Assembly (NCBI GenBank): GCA_948474755.1
Contig: CAOLHI010000151.1
Coordinates: 620,001 to 684,000 of the forward strand
Origin: Ctenosaura bakeri
Lineage: Eukaryota; Chordata; Lepidosauria; Squamata; Iguanidae
Direction of reading: 5' to 3'
Length of the DNA: 64,000 nt
Shown: positions 44,250 through 56,327 of the stretch, piece after piece
How positions within the stretch are numbered: position 1 is the first letter of the stretch
How the letters are laid out: each line of letters opens with the position of its first letter
Made by a program: the position numbers and the translations under genes
Notes under the pieces: model-generated
What the model was told of the DNA's origin: nothing
The model's database searches: none
The model's input: the letters and a program-made list of their open reading frames with translations, nothing else

Positions 44250-44505
44250 AGTGAGAAAGTCTTCAAAAACAGCAGTTTTTGACGATTCACAGTTTGGAAC
44301 TTACACTGTGCAAAAATGCACCTTTTTTAGCACTGAAAACAATGTTTTCTGTACAGATGTTGCTTTCTGTGCAGAAATGACTGTAGCTGGGGAATTATTC
44401 AGTGCAAAATTCTGTGCGAATACTAACTTCACAGTATTTTCTGTGCATGAAATAATAAAACAAATGCAAATTTTGTGCAGAGTGTGTGCAAACAGTTTCT
44501 TATAA
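44250..44505. repeat. Possible old repeat with recurrent TTTCTGTGCAGAAA motif
   Basis: The phrases TTTTCTGTACAGATG, TTTCTGTGCAGAAATG, TTCTGTGCGAATAC and TTTTCTGTGCATGAAAT occur in quick succession. A similar flavour is present at 9840-9960. It may be an internally repetitive old element. Not recognised. Confidence 0.3.
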
Positions 44506-47085
44506 TTCCAGGATTCTCCTCATCGGGGTTTTCTGTAACTCAAACACATATTTTTTGGGTTGTTTTTCAAATATTGCTGACTGTTTTTTCCATCTCTGTC
44601 CTCAGCTTGTTATGGCACAAAACAGGACTGTAGTAGAACTGGAGCTCTCTGGGTAGAAATGGGTGGACTTTTTGATAAGCAGGGTTGATGACATCATCTC
44701 TCTCTTCTCTATCCACTCTGAGATTAGCTGCAGTCCTCACAGTCACTGGGTCTGTGGTTGATTTTTCCTAGTAATAGTATGTTGTTATAATCTATCAATA
44801 GTGTAATGAAAAGTATTCTGAGGTGATAATGGGCAGTTGAGAAAAACTAGCTTTACAAAAGACCTGCCCCTGCAGAAAATCAAAACTCTAGAAATGATTT
44901 GGTAATAATAGATTAATACAGCTGCTTGCTTGGGTGTTTGTTTGGACGTATCTTTGAAGCTTGGTTATGGGAACTGTTGTGAAGGAAACGTGCACATCAA
45001 AATTTAGCCTCACACCACTGAGTACAAAAAGCTTAGTAGGCACCAATGTCGTGAATGAACATTGGAGGAAGTCCAAAAGCAACCTTTGAGGAGCCTGGGG
45101 TTGCTGTTTCTTGATATCTTATTTTCCTAAAAAATTTGATAATAACCAGGGTCGCTTACTGAGATGCTGGCATGTGGCACATTTGGCCTCTTTGTCCCTC
45201 ATTCTTCTTTTTGTTTGTCTTATTGTTATTATAATGTTTGAATGTGTCCTAGTAGGGGTATGAAGCGATCTTTTGTAGCCTTTAATATTTTGAAGGTATT
45301 TGTCTATGATGTAAAGACTATGATAAATCAGTATAAGAACATCTATAGGTCCACTTATAAGAGAGATGGGATTGGAAATGGATGAAACCGGGCAGTGTAG
45401 GATATATGTATCTATTGCTGAAACAACAGGTCTATAGTCTGCTTCTTATGACCTTCCCTGGATTCAGGAAGCTGAGCACTTTCCCTTTTGCATATCAGTT
45501 CTGGTGCTTGTATTGCTGGCTTGTATTAAACCAGGAATGACAAATGCTATTTTGTGTGAAGCCAGGATGGGTGGTCTAAGCCTGACTTCCATCTCCTCTT
45601 CTTCCTCACTAGTTCAATCTGATAAACAAAAACATGATGAGCAGTCATCGCATTTCATATTTCTTTGCTTTTGTCCACAACAGCCAATGAAAGTGGCCAT
45701 GCACCTCCCATTGCATTTAGTCCTGTCTTTAGGCTTCCTACCAAGCCTATGCTTGGTGGTTAATCTGAGTTTCTTGATGCATAATAGATGAAACATCCTT
45801 GAGTTCTTACACATGTAAAGAATGGGTCATAGGTTTCCTGTGCTTTTTGCCTCTGGGACTCCCACCCCAAACAAACTCTTGTAACTAGAAAGAAAACCAG
45901 AGAAACTTGGCCCATCTTTATATACTTTGTTTTCAGACCCTGGGACCTCCTCTAGATGCTAGAGGAGAAGAGAAACCAACACAAGAATATTGTGGCATCT
46001 GAAAGCAAAGGACTAAGAAAACTTGAAAATATGCTGTGTCTGAATATTTTTGCTTATCTTTCCTGAGCCAATTCAGCCACTGCCGTTCACAAGGTGTCCT
46101 TATCAACAGCAGTTTTCCTATTCTTCGTGTTGGCTTATTACTTTCCGTGACAGTACAGTACATGCTATCAGACAGAAGCAAGTTTACTAGAGGCCTGACT
46201 TTGAGATTAACTCTAATGTGCAGCTCATTGAACACATTTAATCTTCTAAATTCCCTGGTATTGATTTGCAGAATGGAAGCTTATGTCTGCTGATAGAAAT
46301 GTATTGCTCTTGTTCAAACAGGTGATAACTCTCAGCCTTGCATATTATATTGTGTACCAAGTCCTCCTCTTTCCCTGTTTCTTAAAGGTTATTATAGCAT
46401 CTTTTAAAACTTTTTAAAAGAGCTGCTTTAGTCTAGCATGACTGAACAGTCCTTGACACATAAAGCAAGGTAAAGTATTACTCTGTGGTTAGGGTACCTT
46501 ACGCAGTTAGCTGTTATTCAAACTACGTCTGTCCACAGATCTATAATTTACATTTACTTCTCTTTTAACCTCCCAAGAAGTTTCCAGTAGGTGCTATATG
46601 CCTCTACCTGCTCTACAGCAAAACAAAATAGCTTCCCTTATGTAAACACAAGAGGGCACCTTAGGATAAGAAATTGGATAATTTTTCAAACTTGTTACTT
46701 TCATGAAATCTCAGTGTCTCTGCTATGGGATCCTTTCCATTCTGGAGCATGTTCTAGGGTCCATAGTCATTTTACATGGCATGTCGATCTGGTCTAATCA
46801 GGGTGATCTGAAAGTAAGTCTTTCAATCAGAACTTAGAAATGTTACTTTTGGATTCCATCTCCTAGGGTCCCTCAGTCAGAGTTGCTAGTTTTGCCAAGA
46901 ATATGTATAGCTGTCTCACATAGTGCTGTCATGCTGGGTAATACTGAAAGATGAGGGCAAGTTATCTTATGAAGAAGTTCATTCCAGAATTTTTCATTAT
47001 GGACATCAGGATATACTGCTACCAAATTCTTTGATCTGGGTTTCTGAACTCCTGGTTTTACACCGATGGGACACATTATGGTGTA
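44506..47085. other. No gene or clear repeat seen
   Basis: Mixed sequence with stops in all frames; no assignable repeat other than the segment near 44636-44700 noted with 40861. Confidence 0.45.
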
Positions 47086-47454
47086 CAGTCATCCCTCCAC
47101 ATTTGCTAGGTTTAGGGGTACAGGGCCCCCATGAAAGTGGAAAAATTGTGAATAACTCTAGGCCCTCCCAAACCCTATTTAACATACAGAAAAAGTACGA
47201 TCACGATATTCAAGGCATCAGGGTTCCTTAAAGGCAGAAGTGGGTGTCTAGTGGGGCTTACTGCCATTTCCACTGCTGCTCCGCCCCACATCCTTTATAA
47301 TAAAGATTTACAAGCCTTGTTCACAGTTTCTCAGTCTCACAAGTTTTGCCATCCCTATTGAAAATGGCATAAGAAGGCAGCAGAGGTTACACCAAATAAT
47401 CTGTGAATAATCAAATCAGCAAAAGTGAAACCTGAAAATGTGAAGGGCTGACTG
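47086..47454. mobile_element. Mariner/Tigger-type MITE (369 bp)
   Basis: Starts CAGTCATCCCTCCACATTTG and ends AAATGTGAAGGGCTGACTG, inverted termini. TA precedes the left end (47084-47085) and TG follows the right end, a likely decayed TA duplication. It shares internal order with 49114-49499: GGGTTCCTT, AAGGCAGAAGT, GGGGCTTACTGCCA, CACAAGTTTTGCCA-like block, TAATCTGTGAATAATCAAAT. No transposase. Confidence 0.83.
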
Positions 47455-47868
47455 TGTTGCGTTTTGTGCAATTCCATGAGGCAAGTGTATGTTTCTAAGT
47501 TACTTATTTGTTGCAATCTCCTTGTAACAGTGTGCCTGTGTAACTGTTTCAATGATGTCTCAAATGCCTACCAGATACCTTTGAATATGTCCAGTCTTGT
47601 ACATTCTAGAGATATCTCATACAGCAGTTGCATCTATGTATCTGTTGTAACACATTGGAGAAGAGTGGCAGCTTCTTGCATATTAATACCAGCAGAATTT
47701 AAACTACTGAAAATGCTCAGATCTGCAAGTATATTTTCCCTCTGCTGGTCTCATAGTCCTTATGGGGCTTTCATGTGTTGTTCATCCACTACCGTAGCTC
47801 ATAACAGCTGCAAGACTAAAATTAACCATGGCCATAAATTAGGCTTTGTAGTTTAGTACCTCACATTC
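47455..47868. other. No gene or clear repeat seen
   Basis: An open frame runs through 47464-47856 on the plus strand without any recognisable protein features and is taken as chance. Confidence 0.4.
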
Positions 47869-47950
47869 ATTGTTGTTGTTGCTGTTGTTGTTACTATTAT
47901 GGCCACAAAATAGACTCACAAATCGCTTTTTAGTTTAGAACTTCATAGGC
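47869..47950 (-). mobile_element. Possible SINE tail fragment with (GTT)n
   Basis: TTGTTGTTGCTGTTGTTGTTACTATTATGGCC reads on the minus strand as a CAACAACA-rich SINE end. The body beyond is not clear. Confidence 0.35.
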
Positions 47951-47984
47951 ATTGTTGCCATGGTTGTTTCTATTTTTATTATTA

Positions 47985-48060
47985 TTGGTAATACTAGTAC
48001 TAGTATCAGTGATAAGGATACTACCAGTACTATCACCATCAGTACTACCACCAGTAGAAG
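47985..48060. repeat. Degenerate ACT/AGT trinucleotide tract
   Basis: Runs such as TAATACTAGTACTAGTATCAG and CTACCAGTACTATCACCATC show an imperfect 3-base period with self-complementary ACTAGTACTAGT. Confidence 0.65.
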
Positions 48061-49113
48061 TATTAGAAACCAAGGCCATGGTCCTTTACCAATTTGAATA
48101 TATTACCATTTGCTGATAATTCCTTGTCTGATCAGACCAATTTTCCAAATGCCAATCATCAATGGCTGGTGGCTTCCTTGGCAGTCAAGTGGAAAATCTG
48201 TTGTGTTTCTTAGTCTTAACCTTGGAGGAGAGAGTCACTGTGCTGAACCTGTTTTCGGGATAGGGGATTAACAGCACCACTAACATGGAAGGCACCAGCT
48301 CCTGCTGCTTCCAATTGTTGTAAAATAACACTGAAAACCCTCCACACTTCCAAAACTATAGAAGAAACTTAGAATCAAAAAGCAGCAGATTTGTGTGTGA
48401 AAGTATTTGCATTCAAGTTTCAGTTCTGGCACTCAATGCCAATTCTCAGGCTGGGCATAAGTATTCTGAGGCATGTCAACTCACAAATCTCTATACACCT
48501 TGCTGAGTCACATTTTTACACCTGGCCCCTATTGGAGTATCTACCTGTTCCTTTACTTGAGAATACCATTTTGGGGATCCTGATTGTTTTTGAAAAAGGG
48601 AGGAAAATATCTGAGATGTCTGGCATTGCTGGCATACCATTAATTAAGAAAAAAGATGGTGTGTAAACTCAATACTGACATGGATATGTGGGTACAGGAA
48701 GCCGCCAGCTTCAAACAGGTGATGAGTAAAGCTTATGTTAGGGTTGTGCAACATTTTCCCTTTCAGATTTTTAAATTTTTGTTTTATTTATTTGATTTTT
48801 ATCCTGCTTTTCTCCTGAATGGGACAGCAATGGGACTCTGATGTTGTTGGACTACAGCAGGAATTAACATTTCTTTATTTGCCTCTCTTTCTCCCACCCA
48901 TTTTAAAGTTCTAAGATATTACAAGCAAACCTACCAGAAAATGATGTCAGTAGTTTTTTTTAACATTTGTATCAATTGTTTTTTGTGGTATACAACCAGT
49001 GGCCCTTCTTGAGGTTCATTGTGGACCAAAAGAACATTGCAATGTGCATCTTCATTGACTGTGTATCTGTATGGGGCACACATCAGGTGGATTTCATTGG
49101 CTCGATGGAAATG
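48061..49113. other. No gene; one retroposon tail-like segment
   Basis: TTTTATTTATTTGATTTTTATCCTGC at about 48781-48806 reads on the minus strand like the 'GCAGGATAAAAATCAAATAAATAAAA' tail of a reptile SINE or LINE. The body is not recognisable. Confidence 0.4.
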
Positions 49114-49499
49114 CAGTCATCCCTCCACATTTGCTAGGGTTAGGGGCACAGGACCCCTGTGAAACTGGAAAATCCGTGAAAAACTCTAAACCGTCCCAAG
49201 CTGTTTTTAACACACAAAAAAGTATGATCACCATATTCAACTCACCATGGATTCCTTTGAGGCATTAGGGTTCCTTCACAAGGCAGAAGTAGGTGGCCGA
49301 TGGGGCTTACTGCCACCTCCACTGCTGCCCCACACCATTTCTAATAAGGATTTAACAAGCCTGGTTTGTAGTTTCTCAGTCTCTCAAGGCTTTCAGTCTC
49401 TATCAAAAATGGTGTAGGGAGGCAGTAGAGGTGACATCAAATAATCCGTGAATAATCAAATCTGCAAAAGTGAAACCTGCAAATGTAGAGCACTGACTG
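49114..49499. mobile_element. Mariner/Tigger-type MITE (386 bp)
   Basis: Starts CAGTCATCCCTCCACATTTG and ends GCAAATGTAGAGCACTGACTG. TA follows the right end; TG precedes the left, so the TSD is imperfect. Direct-orientation sister copy of 47086-47454. Confidence 0.83.
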
Positions 49500-50469
49500 T
49501 AGCTGTGTTCCATCCACTGTTGGTTTATTTCACCCTTTTCTAGGACAAGTAAAAAATCTCTCCAAGTATTTAGTAGTCACAGAATAAACACCCTTCAAGA
49601 ATATATTGTCAGGAAGATATATGTGGATATAATTGTGACCAAATCCTCATAAAACAGAAGAATCACCTTCCATGGTTACAGAGTCACCATTGCCTGGGAT
49701 TAATTTATTTAGCTTTTGGAAGAGAAGTTTGTCTAAGCTGATTCTTTTCTTTTTCTTTAAAAACCCTGAAAATATTTAAGCTTATCTGAGGGACTCACAG
49801 TCCAAGATAAATGTTTCCAAGAATGACTATGTGAAACAAAAGGCAAATGATCAGAGCATCATTGCCGCTGGCAATTGTTGTCAATGACAGGGCATTCTCA
49901 ATGCACTTGGGGTTTTTTTTGGTTTTTTTTTTAATCCCTTGGACAAGGAGGAATATTAAAGAGCCTCACTTTGGCATGTTTTTTTCACACTCCTGCCAAA
50001 GCATGAACATCCTTTTTCCCCATTTCCCACCACCTCCTCATGGTTTGTTCTCTGCCTGACACTTGAGTAATTGTTAGACACCATTTCCATCTGTGATTTA
50101 CTTTGTATTTCTTCTTGCAGGTGACAGTTAATGCATCTTGTCTTCAGCTGTGAAATAAACAACGGACCCCAAAAATGCTAAAACTAAACACTGGCAATAA
50201 TTAGGGCATTAGGAGAGCTTTTAGTTTTACTCAATGCTTGCTTGCTTGCTGATTTATTCATATAAAAAAGGAGATAATTGCTTCAAAAATGATGTCACAC
50301 CATTCTTTTAGTTTTCAAGTTCAAAAGTTTTAAAGCGTAAGACAAATGTAGCCTACATATTAGTACAACTGGATTGAGACTGCACCCTACTGGTAAAGCA
50401 CAGAGGTTCTTCTCATTTACTTACATTTGCTCACTAACTTCAACCTTGTCTCCTTCAGTTCCCAATTTA
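49500..50469. other. No gene; T-rich and GCTT simple tracts
   Basis: A G/T tract lies near 49909-49934 and GCTTGCTTGCTTGCT near 50235. Nothing else assignable. Confidence 0.45.
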
Positions 50470-50673
50470 GGCCGTTTCCACACTACACTGTTACAGTGTT
50501 CCATTATTCCACTTTCAACATCCTGTGGAATTCTGGGGTTTGCAGTTTACTGAGGCCAAAGAGCTCTCTGGCTGAGAATTCTAAATGTCCCTCCCTAAAC
50601 TGCAAACCCCAGGATTATATAGGAAGTTGAAAGTGGAATAATAACACTATAACAGTGTAGTGCAGAAATGGCC
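50470..50673. mobile_element. Palindromic MITE (copy E)
   Basis: GGCCGTTTCCACACTACACTG at the left and CAGTGTAGTGCAGAAATGGCC at the right are inverted arms. The flank is TTA on the left (50467-50469) and AAA on the right, so the TSD is unclear. Only about 70 bases separate it from the Harbinger-like element at 50744. Confidence 0.82.
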
Positions 50674-50743
50674 AAAACATAAATCCCATTGGGTGAGAAA
50701 CCTTTTTTCATGTTGGGGGCCCAATTCCCATTTGGGGAGCAGT

Positions 50744-51532
50744 GGCCCTTTCCACACACAGTTATTAAGGCGGGTCAATGCGTCTTGCCATGGAGGTCTT
50801 CTGCACCTTGGAGCGGACTAGGTTCAGTTTATTTATCTTTGTTCTGCATGTAATTCCGACTAAATGTGCCCCCATGTGGTGGTAAAGTGCACTATTTGAA
50901 AACTGGAAGAAATCGGTTTTCCAATTTTCCAGTTTGATCCAATTCATACTTTCACAGTGGTGCAGACATATACATTTGTGCCAATATGAATTGGTGGTCA
51001 GGGGAGGGCTCATGGGAGGGGCCAGGGGGTAGTATGGACTTACACACATATGCACGTACGCACGTAAGCAATGATGTACTAAACCATGCAAAAAATCCAA
51101 AAAAACAGGGCCAATCACAGCTGATGGGGCAGTGTAAGGGGAGTAGTGGGAGTGGCCAAGGCAGAGGCAGTGTGGATTCATGAACTTGCAGTCCTCTGAA
51201 TCAGAATGGAACATATTGTTGCAAAACAGGAGTCGAGAAACTGTGGCGCAGCTGTGTGCCAGTTCCGGACAAGCTGATAACGCTGAGGAAAAGTTTCCCA
51301 TGGAACTGGCTAGCCATAACAACAAGTTTGTAACAGTTTGCGTTCTCACACACACACACACAAGAGCTGTGAGAAATTTGTGGAGCAAGGAGTCCATTAT
51401 GCATCCACATAATGCAACACATATGCAGTAGCTGTATGGAAGGAAATGAGGGACAGTCCACCTTGTTTTGAGCCCTGAAAATCTGGTAAGAAATGGCATG
51501 AACCGATTCACCAGCCTCGTGCGGAAAGGGCC
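50744..51532. mobile_element. Harbinger-like nonautonomous element, AGT TSD, 789 bp
   Basis: GGCCCTTTCCACACACAG at the left and CTCGTGCGGAAAGGGCC at the right are inverted ends, with AGT on both sides (50741-50743 and 51533-51535). Segments near 50860-50990 and 51090-51210 match the outer parts of the 5800-6940 element in inverse orientation. A 248-codon minus-strand frame (50765-51511) fills most of the element. It has no recognisable transposase motif and runs through a CA microsatellite (51346-51362), so it is not called a gene. Confidence 0.83.
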
Positions 51533-51535
51533 AGT

Positions 51536-52721
51536 GAGTGGACCTTAAGGTCCCTGGATGGGGCCAAACTGAAGTGGGGGAGCTGAGAAGTAATTTATAT
51601 CAATTCAGACAACAGGCCTAAAAGAACAGCTTATTGTAGTCCCTTGTTGCAACTTCAACAACCGTCTTCTGCCCTCCCACTCCACCCATTATATCGTCCT
51701 TGTGCTGGATCAAACCAGGTTCTTTCAAGGGCAGGCTTTTGTTACTGGCAATGGTTACTTGGCTGTCCCCCATTTATCTCAAGCATTTGGCTTTCAGAGA
51801 TATGCTGCTTATGAAGAATTCCATTAAGCTGTTCATGAATTCTGTTCATCTATTATGCTGCATGTCACATAGTGCAAATTCTCCATTGCCTAGCCTACAG
51901 AATATTCGGAACACATACATTGATACCTATTTTATGTTAATCCTCCCCACTCCTCATTGTTTTTGTGAGATACAGAAACACTCAAGATGGAAAATTCTGG
52001 TCCCTTTCACATTAATTTCTAGTCAGTTTCTAGATACCAGATTACTGTCCTTGGGGGGAAATGGCTGATCCTAGAATTTGGTGAGATTCTTTGTGGGAAT
52101 GTGGGTTGAGACTTCATTGGTCTCTCCATAGTTTTTGAACATAGGCATGGCCTTGCGGTGTGCTGTCTGAGACTGGCATCTTGCCAGAACTTGTCTTTAT
52201 AACATGATATAATAAAATCTCCGAATAGCTGCCAGTGTTTTACTATCCATTTTCATCACCCGCAAACAAGTAATATCACCTGCCACAGAAAATATTTGAC
52301 TGTAGCACTGGATAAGTCAACCCGTTATAGGAAAATAAATGTGTGTAAACAAAAACCAACCAAAACTGCTATGGTGGGAGGGAGGGAGTGTTACCATGGC
52401 TTTTTGATTATGCTGGCCAAGTAACAATTTTCATTTACTAACGAATTTATTTTCCACATGACTATAGTTACACGTGTTAATCAAATATTTTGAAATTAAT
52501 TTAGCAAATCAGGGTTCAAATAAATATACTAAACAAGACCTCAGGGTTTTTTTTAATGCACAGTGGAGCAGTGCATGCTCATTACATATAAGATGACACA
52601 GCATGTATCTTGTTAAGCGAGATAAATATTTACATTTAGACTAGGCTTAAACTAATCATTTGCAGAAAGCTTTTGAAATTAGGCAGAGGGCAGCATAAGA
52701 ACCAACTTGGATCCTATACAA
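51536..52721. other. No gene or clear repeat seen
   Basis: AT-rich; no assignable features. Confidence 0.45.
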
Positions 52722-53113
52722 GGACCCTTTCTGCAGCTTACCTTTGTCCCCATGGCGTCTGGTGAAGATGGCGGCAGTGGTGCTTCCCTCCATACCTGCT
52801 ACCTCTGGGAACCAGGAAGCACAGTGGCCACACTTTTCCCTGCTGCACTGGCACAGTACTGTCCCAGGCTGTGCTGGGGTAAGAAGTGCAGCCATTGCAC
52901 TTCCAGAGCCTCCGCAGACAAGGCAAGTGTGGGCATGTGGTGGGAAGGTGGCACAATTGCTGGCCATTGACAGGGAAAATGCACCAATGATTTATCACAC
53001 CATGTGGGAATGGGAGACGGGTGGGACCAGGACGCCATCATGCATAAGCATCATGCCGGCTCCATCCTTTTCCTGTCCCCATGGCGGGTTGGGTGCATTG
53101 AGTAGAAAGGGCC
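52722..53113. mobile_element. Harbinger-like nonautonomous element
   Basis: GGACCCTTTCTGCAGC at the left and AGTAGAAAGGGCC at the right are inverted ends. The GC-rich body includes CTGGGAACCAGGAAGCACAG and CCCAGGCTGTGCTGGGG, matching the AGGCTC...CATGCTGTGTTGGGG region of the 27560 element. The TSD is unclear (CAA on the left, AAT on the right). Several overlapping open frames reflect the low stop-codon density, not coding. Confidence 0.68.
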
Positions 53114-53243
53114 AATGAGAAAGATGGGGTATAAATAAAATTAGATATAGATATAAAATGAAAGATCAGTGGTCCACAGGTTTCCCAGCCCTTCCCTAAG
53201 GCTGCAAGTACAGTTGGCCTTACCAGTAGAGAGAGTGGGTCAC

Positions 53244-54101
53244 TGTTATCCTGTATGTTGGGGGTCCTGGGAGGGGCGCCCAAATAACCAAATAAAAACA
53301 CAAGTTGGGGGGAATTTAGCTTGAACATCCTCTCAGCTAAACGAGAGGCAGGGTAATGTTAGCAAGGATCTTTAACCCTATGTATACAGTGTCGGGTCAG
53401 AGAGCGGCTAGTCAAGGTTTTCAAAGTAATAAACAATATTTTATTAAAGACAAGAAACACGCAAGTCAAGACATAAACTAACTAGCTGAGAAATAGAAAT
53501 GGAGAGCTTTCGGGAAAGGAATACGACACCTGGTCTCGTAGTCCTGGAGAGACGCGGGGTTCCAGGGCAGAAAGCTCAGTGGGGCTCACTGAGGGGAGTT
53601 CTTTCAGACTACTGGCAGCAAGGTGGGATGGAAGTCCAAAGTAGTCCGAAGACGTCCCAAAAGTGGGGACCTTTCATAGAGTGGAGTTTACCTACAGGCT
53701 ATGTTATGCTCGGTGAGAACAAAGGAAATTTGGAGTTGGACAAAGGAGTTGGAAAAGGTCAAGTTTAGCATGATTGGTTTAGCTCTTAAGACAATAGCGT
53801 GGCCGGTTTGTTAATAGTGTGATACAAAGGAATGGCTTGGCTCTTGGCTGCGTGGCTTTGTGTAACTCTGAGCCGAGCAGAGCTGGTTTGCAGGGAGGTT
53901 TTTCCCTAAAGCGACGGAGAGGCTTAAGTTGCTAGCCTGAATGGGGTCTTGGAATGTACAGTCATTAACGGCCGCGCTCGTCTAGGCGGCCTCTGCAAAC
54001 ACGTGGAGTGGGATGGCAGGAAAGGTCAAGCAAAGGCCAAATTATTTGATATAAAAAGGATATCTAGTGCTCTCACCCGAAATATCATAACCATGATAAC
54101 A
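53244..54101 (-). mobile_element. Solo LTR (subfamily A)
   Basis: On the minus strand it begins TGTTATCATGGTTATGATAT and ends ATACAGGATAACA. The polyadenylation signal is the complement of TTTATT at 53440-53445. U5 (around 53290-53370) carries GAGGATGTTCAAGCTAAATTCC and CTGCCTCTCG on the minus strand, matching the LTR at 8533-9393. The expected TATA site is degraded (CTCTATGAAAGG near 53670). Flanks TCAC and GCAC suggest a 4-bp TSD with one mismatch. CpG-rich segments (TTAACGGCCGCGCTCG) persist. No internal region is attached. Confidence 0.8.
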
Positions 54102-54105
54102 GCAC

Positions 54106-55150
54106 CACCTTTAAACTGCAGTGTGTGAGGAGAGATAAATCACTCTGCTGGTAGGCTCCCTGACTGGCACTCCTGAGAAATGTAGCGAGAAAATGGATTG
54201 CTTGCCTCTCAAGAAGGTGGTGATGTCAGAGTTAGGAGAGCTAGGCTAGCCACTTTCTTGCTACAGCCAGGAAGTACCCCTCTGAGCCAAAAGAAGGCTC
54301 TGTGGAAGGCAACACCAACCACATTCTGTGGTTTGTTCTACTCTCTTTGAAGCCCACCATTCCTCTGACAGCAAGACACAAACAGGGGGAGGCAGTGGTG
54401 ATGTGGAGCAGCATTTATCCTCCCATTCGAGGCCGCAGGAGAGCTCAGGCCACTATTTCTTGGAAGTAAGCTCCAGCTGACTGAAATGAAGCATGTTTCC
54501 CAGTAAAGCATATCAGATTGGCTGTATATCTCTCTAGGAGAACGTATAGGGTTACAAATACTCCTTGTAATATGCTCATTGTTCACTTAGCACATTTCAG
54601 TCTTTAAAAATGCTATAATCTCTCCTGTCAAGAGCATTCAAAGCATTCTGTGTACTTGCAGGTCTTTATTAAAGGGTTTTCCTTAAGTCTTTGGGTTGGG
54701 GATTGGACAGATGATCCTCTGCATCCCTCCCATGTGTGCTTGCTTTCAAAAGCCATTATTTAAAATGGAGAGAGGAAGGCAATGCACTGCAGATATATCC
54801 TCTGAAAGTAGCTGCTCAATCAACAGAATGACAAAATGATGGTGCTCTAGTTGAGAGGCTCTCCAGCCTGCAGTAAAAGAGCCATAAAACACTGTAAAAA
54901 CAGTTTCAAGCACTGCCTTCCTTATCCAGCAGTGACAAGAATTAAAGAAACACTCCTGCAATAACATCTTGCACAGTAGGCAGACACATGCACACACAAA
55001 TGTTGTAAGTTCTTTATTGTTATTTATTTATTTTTCATTCTACTGGAATTCTCTCAGAATTTTTCTGAAGGATGCACATATCCCATACTTCTCTTTCTGC
55101 AAGGTTTTCCTTAAAAATGTTTAAACTGCAGGATATATGTTAAGTTAGAT
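54106..55150. other. No gene or clear repeat seen
   Basis: Nothing assignable. Confidence 0.45.
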
Positions 55151-55265
55151 CAGGAATGGGTTTTAGACTTCAGTGCCCAGAAGACCTAGTTAACATAACC
55201 AATGACACAGGATTCTGGGAGTTCAAGTCCAAGACATCTGGAGGGTGAAAAGTTCCCAATCCCAG
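55151..55265. mobile_element. Short palindromic MITE-like repeat
   Basis: AGGAATGGGTTTTAGACTTCAGTGCCCAGAA at the left and TTCTGGGAGTTCAAGTCCAAGACATCTGGAGGGTG at the right form imperfect arms; flanking AATGGG / TTCCCAAT adds to the symmetry. Same type as 36271 and 40705. Confidence 0.65.
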
Positions 55266-55894
55266 GTTTCAGCCATTAGCTCCCCATAATGCATGGCTGT
55301 GTCTAAAGCTTTGATGAGGCAGAGGTAACCCAGGAAAAGTGAAATGTATTTTGAAATTCTAGTGGTTTTAATAACACTTGTTCAAACACATATGTAATTC
55401 CCTCATTGATCACAGCAGGACTACTTGAAATGATAGGAGCATGATAAATTTTTTTTAAAAAATGAAGCCATTCACTACCTGAAACTTCTAATTTTCAGGA
55501 ATCTAAAACAATTTATACAACACTTTAAAGCCATTATCTTTTCCTTTGTGGCAAACACTTAAAATTTGCCCCTTCCCCATGAGTTCCTGTGTATGTTACA
55601 GTTGCATGACACATTTTCATTAAACCTCGTGTCAGAGAAATTTTTCTGTGCTGCATTTTTGTCTGTCATGAAGTTATTAAAGGAAAAATAACCTAAGGGG
55701 GAAAAGGCTGCTTTCAAGGTATGAGCAAACATTGAATAACAAATGTTTTTCAAAAAATTTAAAAGCTACCTCATTTGTCAATTCCAGCACTGATGTTCCT
55801 CTCATTCTGCACAATTATAGCACATTGATTCTACTTTAAATGCCAGAACTTCAGCCTATGAAATTCTGTTTGTTTGTTTGGGGTCTGGTGGGGC

Positions 55895-56028
55895 ACTAGA
55901 ATTCATTGGCTGAGAATTGTAAATACCTCTACCTAAGCAACATATTCCAGGATTTCATAGGATGTTGCCATGGCAGTTAAAGTGGAATCATAGCTCTATA
56001 ACTGTATAGTATGAAAGGGCCCAGGTTA
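55895..56028. mobile_element. Palindromic MITE, right half
   Basis: From ATTGGCTGAGAATTGTAAATACC through TTTCATAGGATGTTG, AAAGTGGAATCATAGC and GTATAGTATGAAAGGGCC this follows the right arm of the family. The left arm is missing and a few extra bases (CCATGGCAG) lie within the arm. Confidence 0.68.
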
Positions 56029-56327
56029 AGTTCTGTTGAGCTGAGTGGAAGCCTTACTGGAACATGCTTTATGCTATTATTCTATCATTCCTGTTCTTTC
56101 CCTTGGTGTCTGTATTGGGTGGATTGTGCATATACATTTTAATGAAGTAGAAAGGCACATAAACAATGTGAAAGGAAGGTATCTGAGTTGACATATATTT
56201 CTCACTCTTAGTGCAGTGCAAAAATAATGAGGGATGTAAAGCACCTCATGCAAAAGAACAGCTAGAAAAGCAGAGCAGAAAGCAAAGTTCTATATTACAA
56301 TGACAGAAACTATAGAAATAGAGAAGA

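Noticed and set aside
50765..51511. 248-codon minus-strand open frame
   Set aside because: It lies wholly within a nonautonomous Harbinger-like element, runs through a CA microsatellite (giving CVCVR-type residues), and shows no transposase or other domain. Kept only as a question about an element-borne relic.
52656..53118. Six overlapping frames of 80-124 codons
   Set aside because: They sit in the 52722 Harbinger-like element; six competing frames in one place indicate low stop density rather than coding.
8533..54101. A full-length provirus bounded by two of the LTRs
   Set aside because: LTRs 8533 and 53244 are in opposite orientation and 44 kb apart; 15981 and 20529 are also opposite; each has its own flanking duplication or near-duplication and no gag-pol-env sequence lies between.
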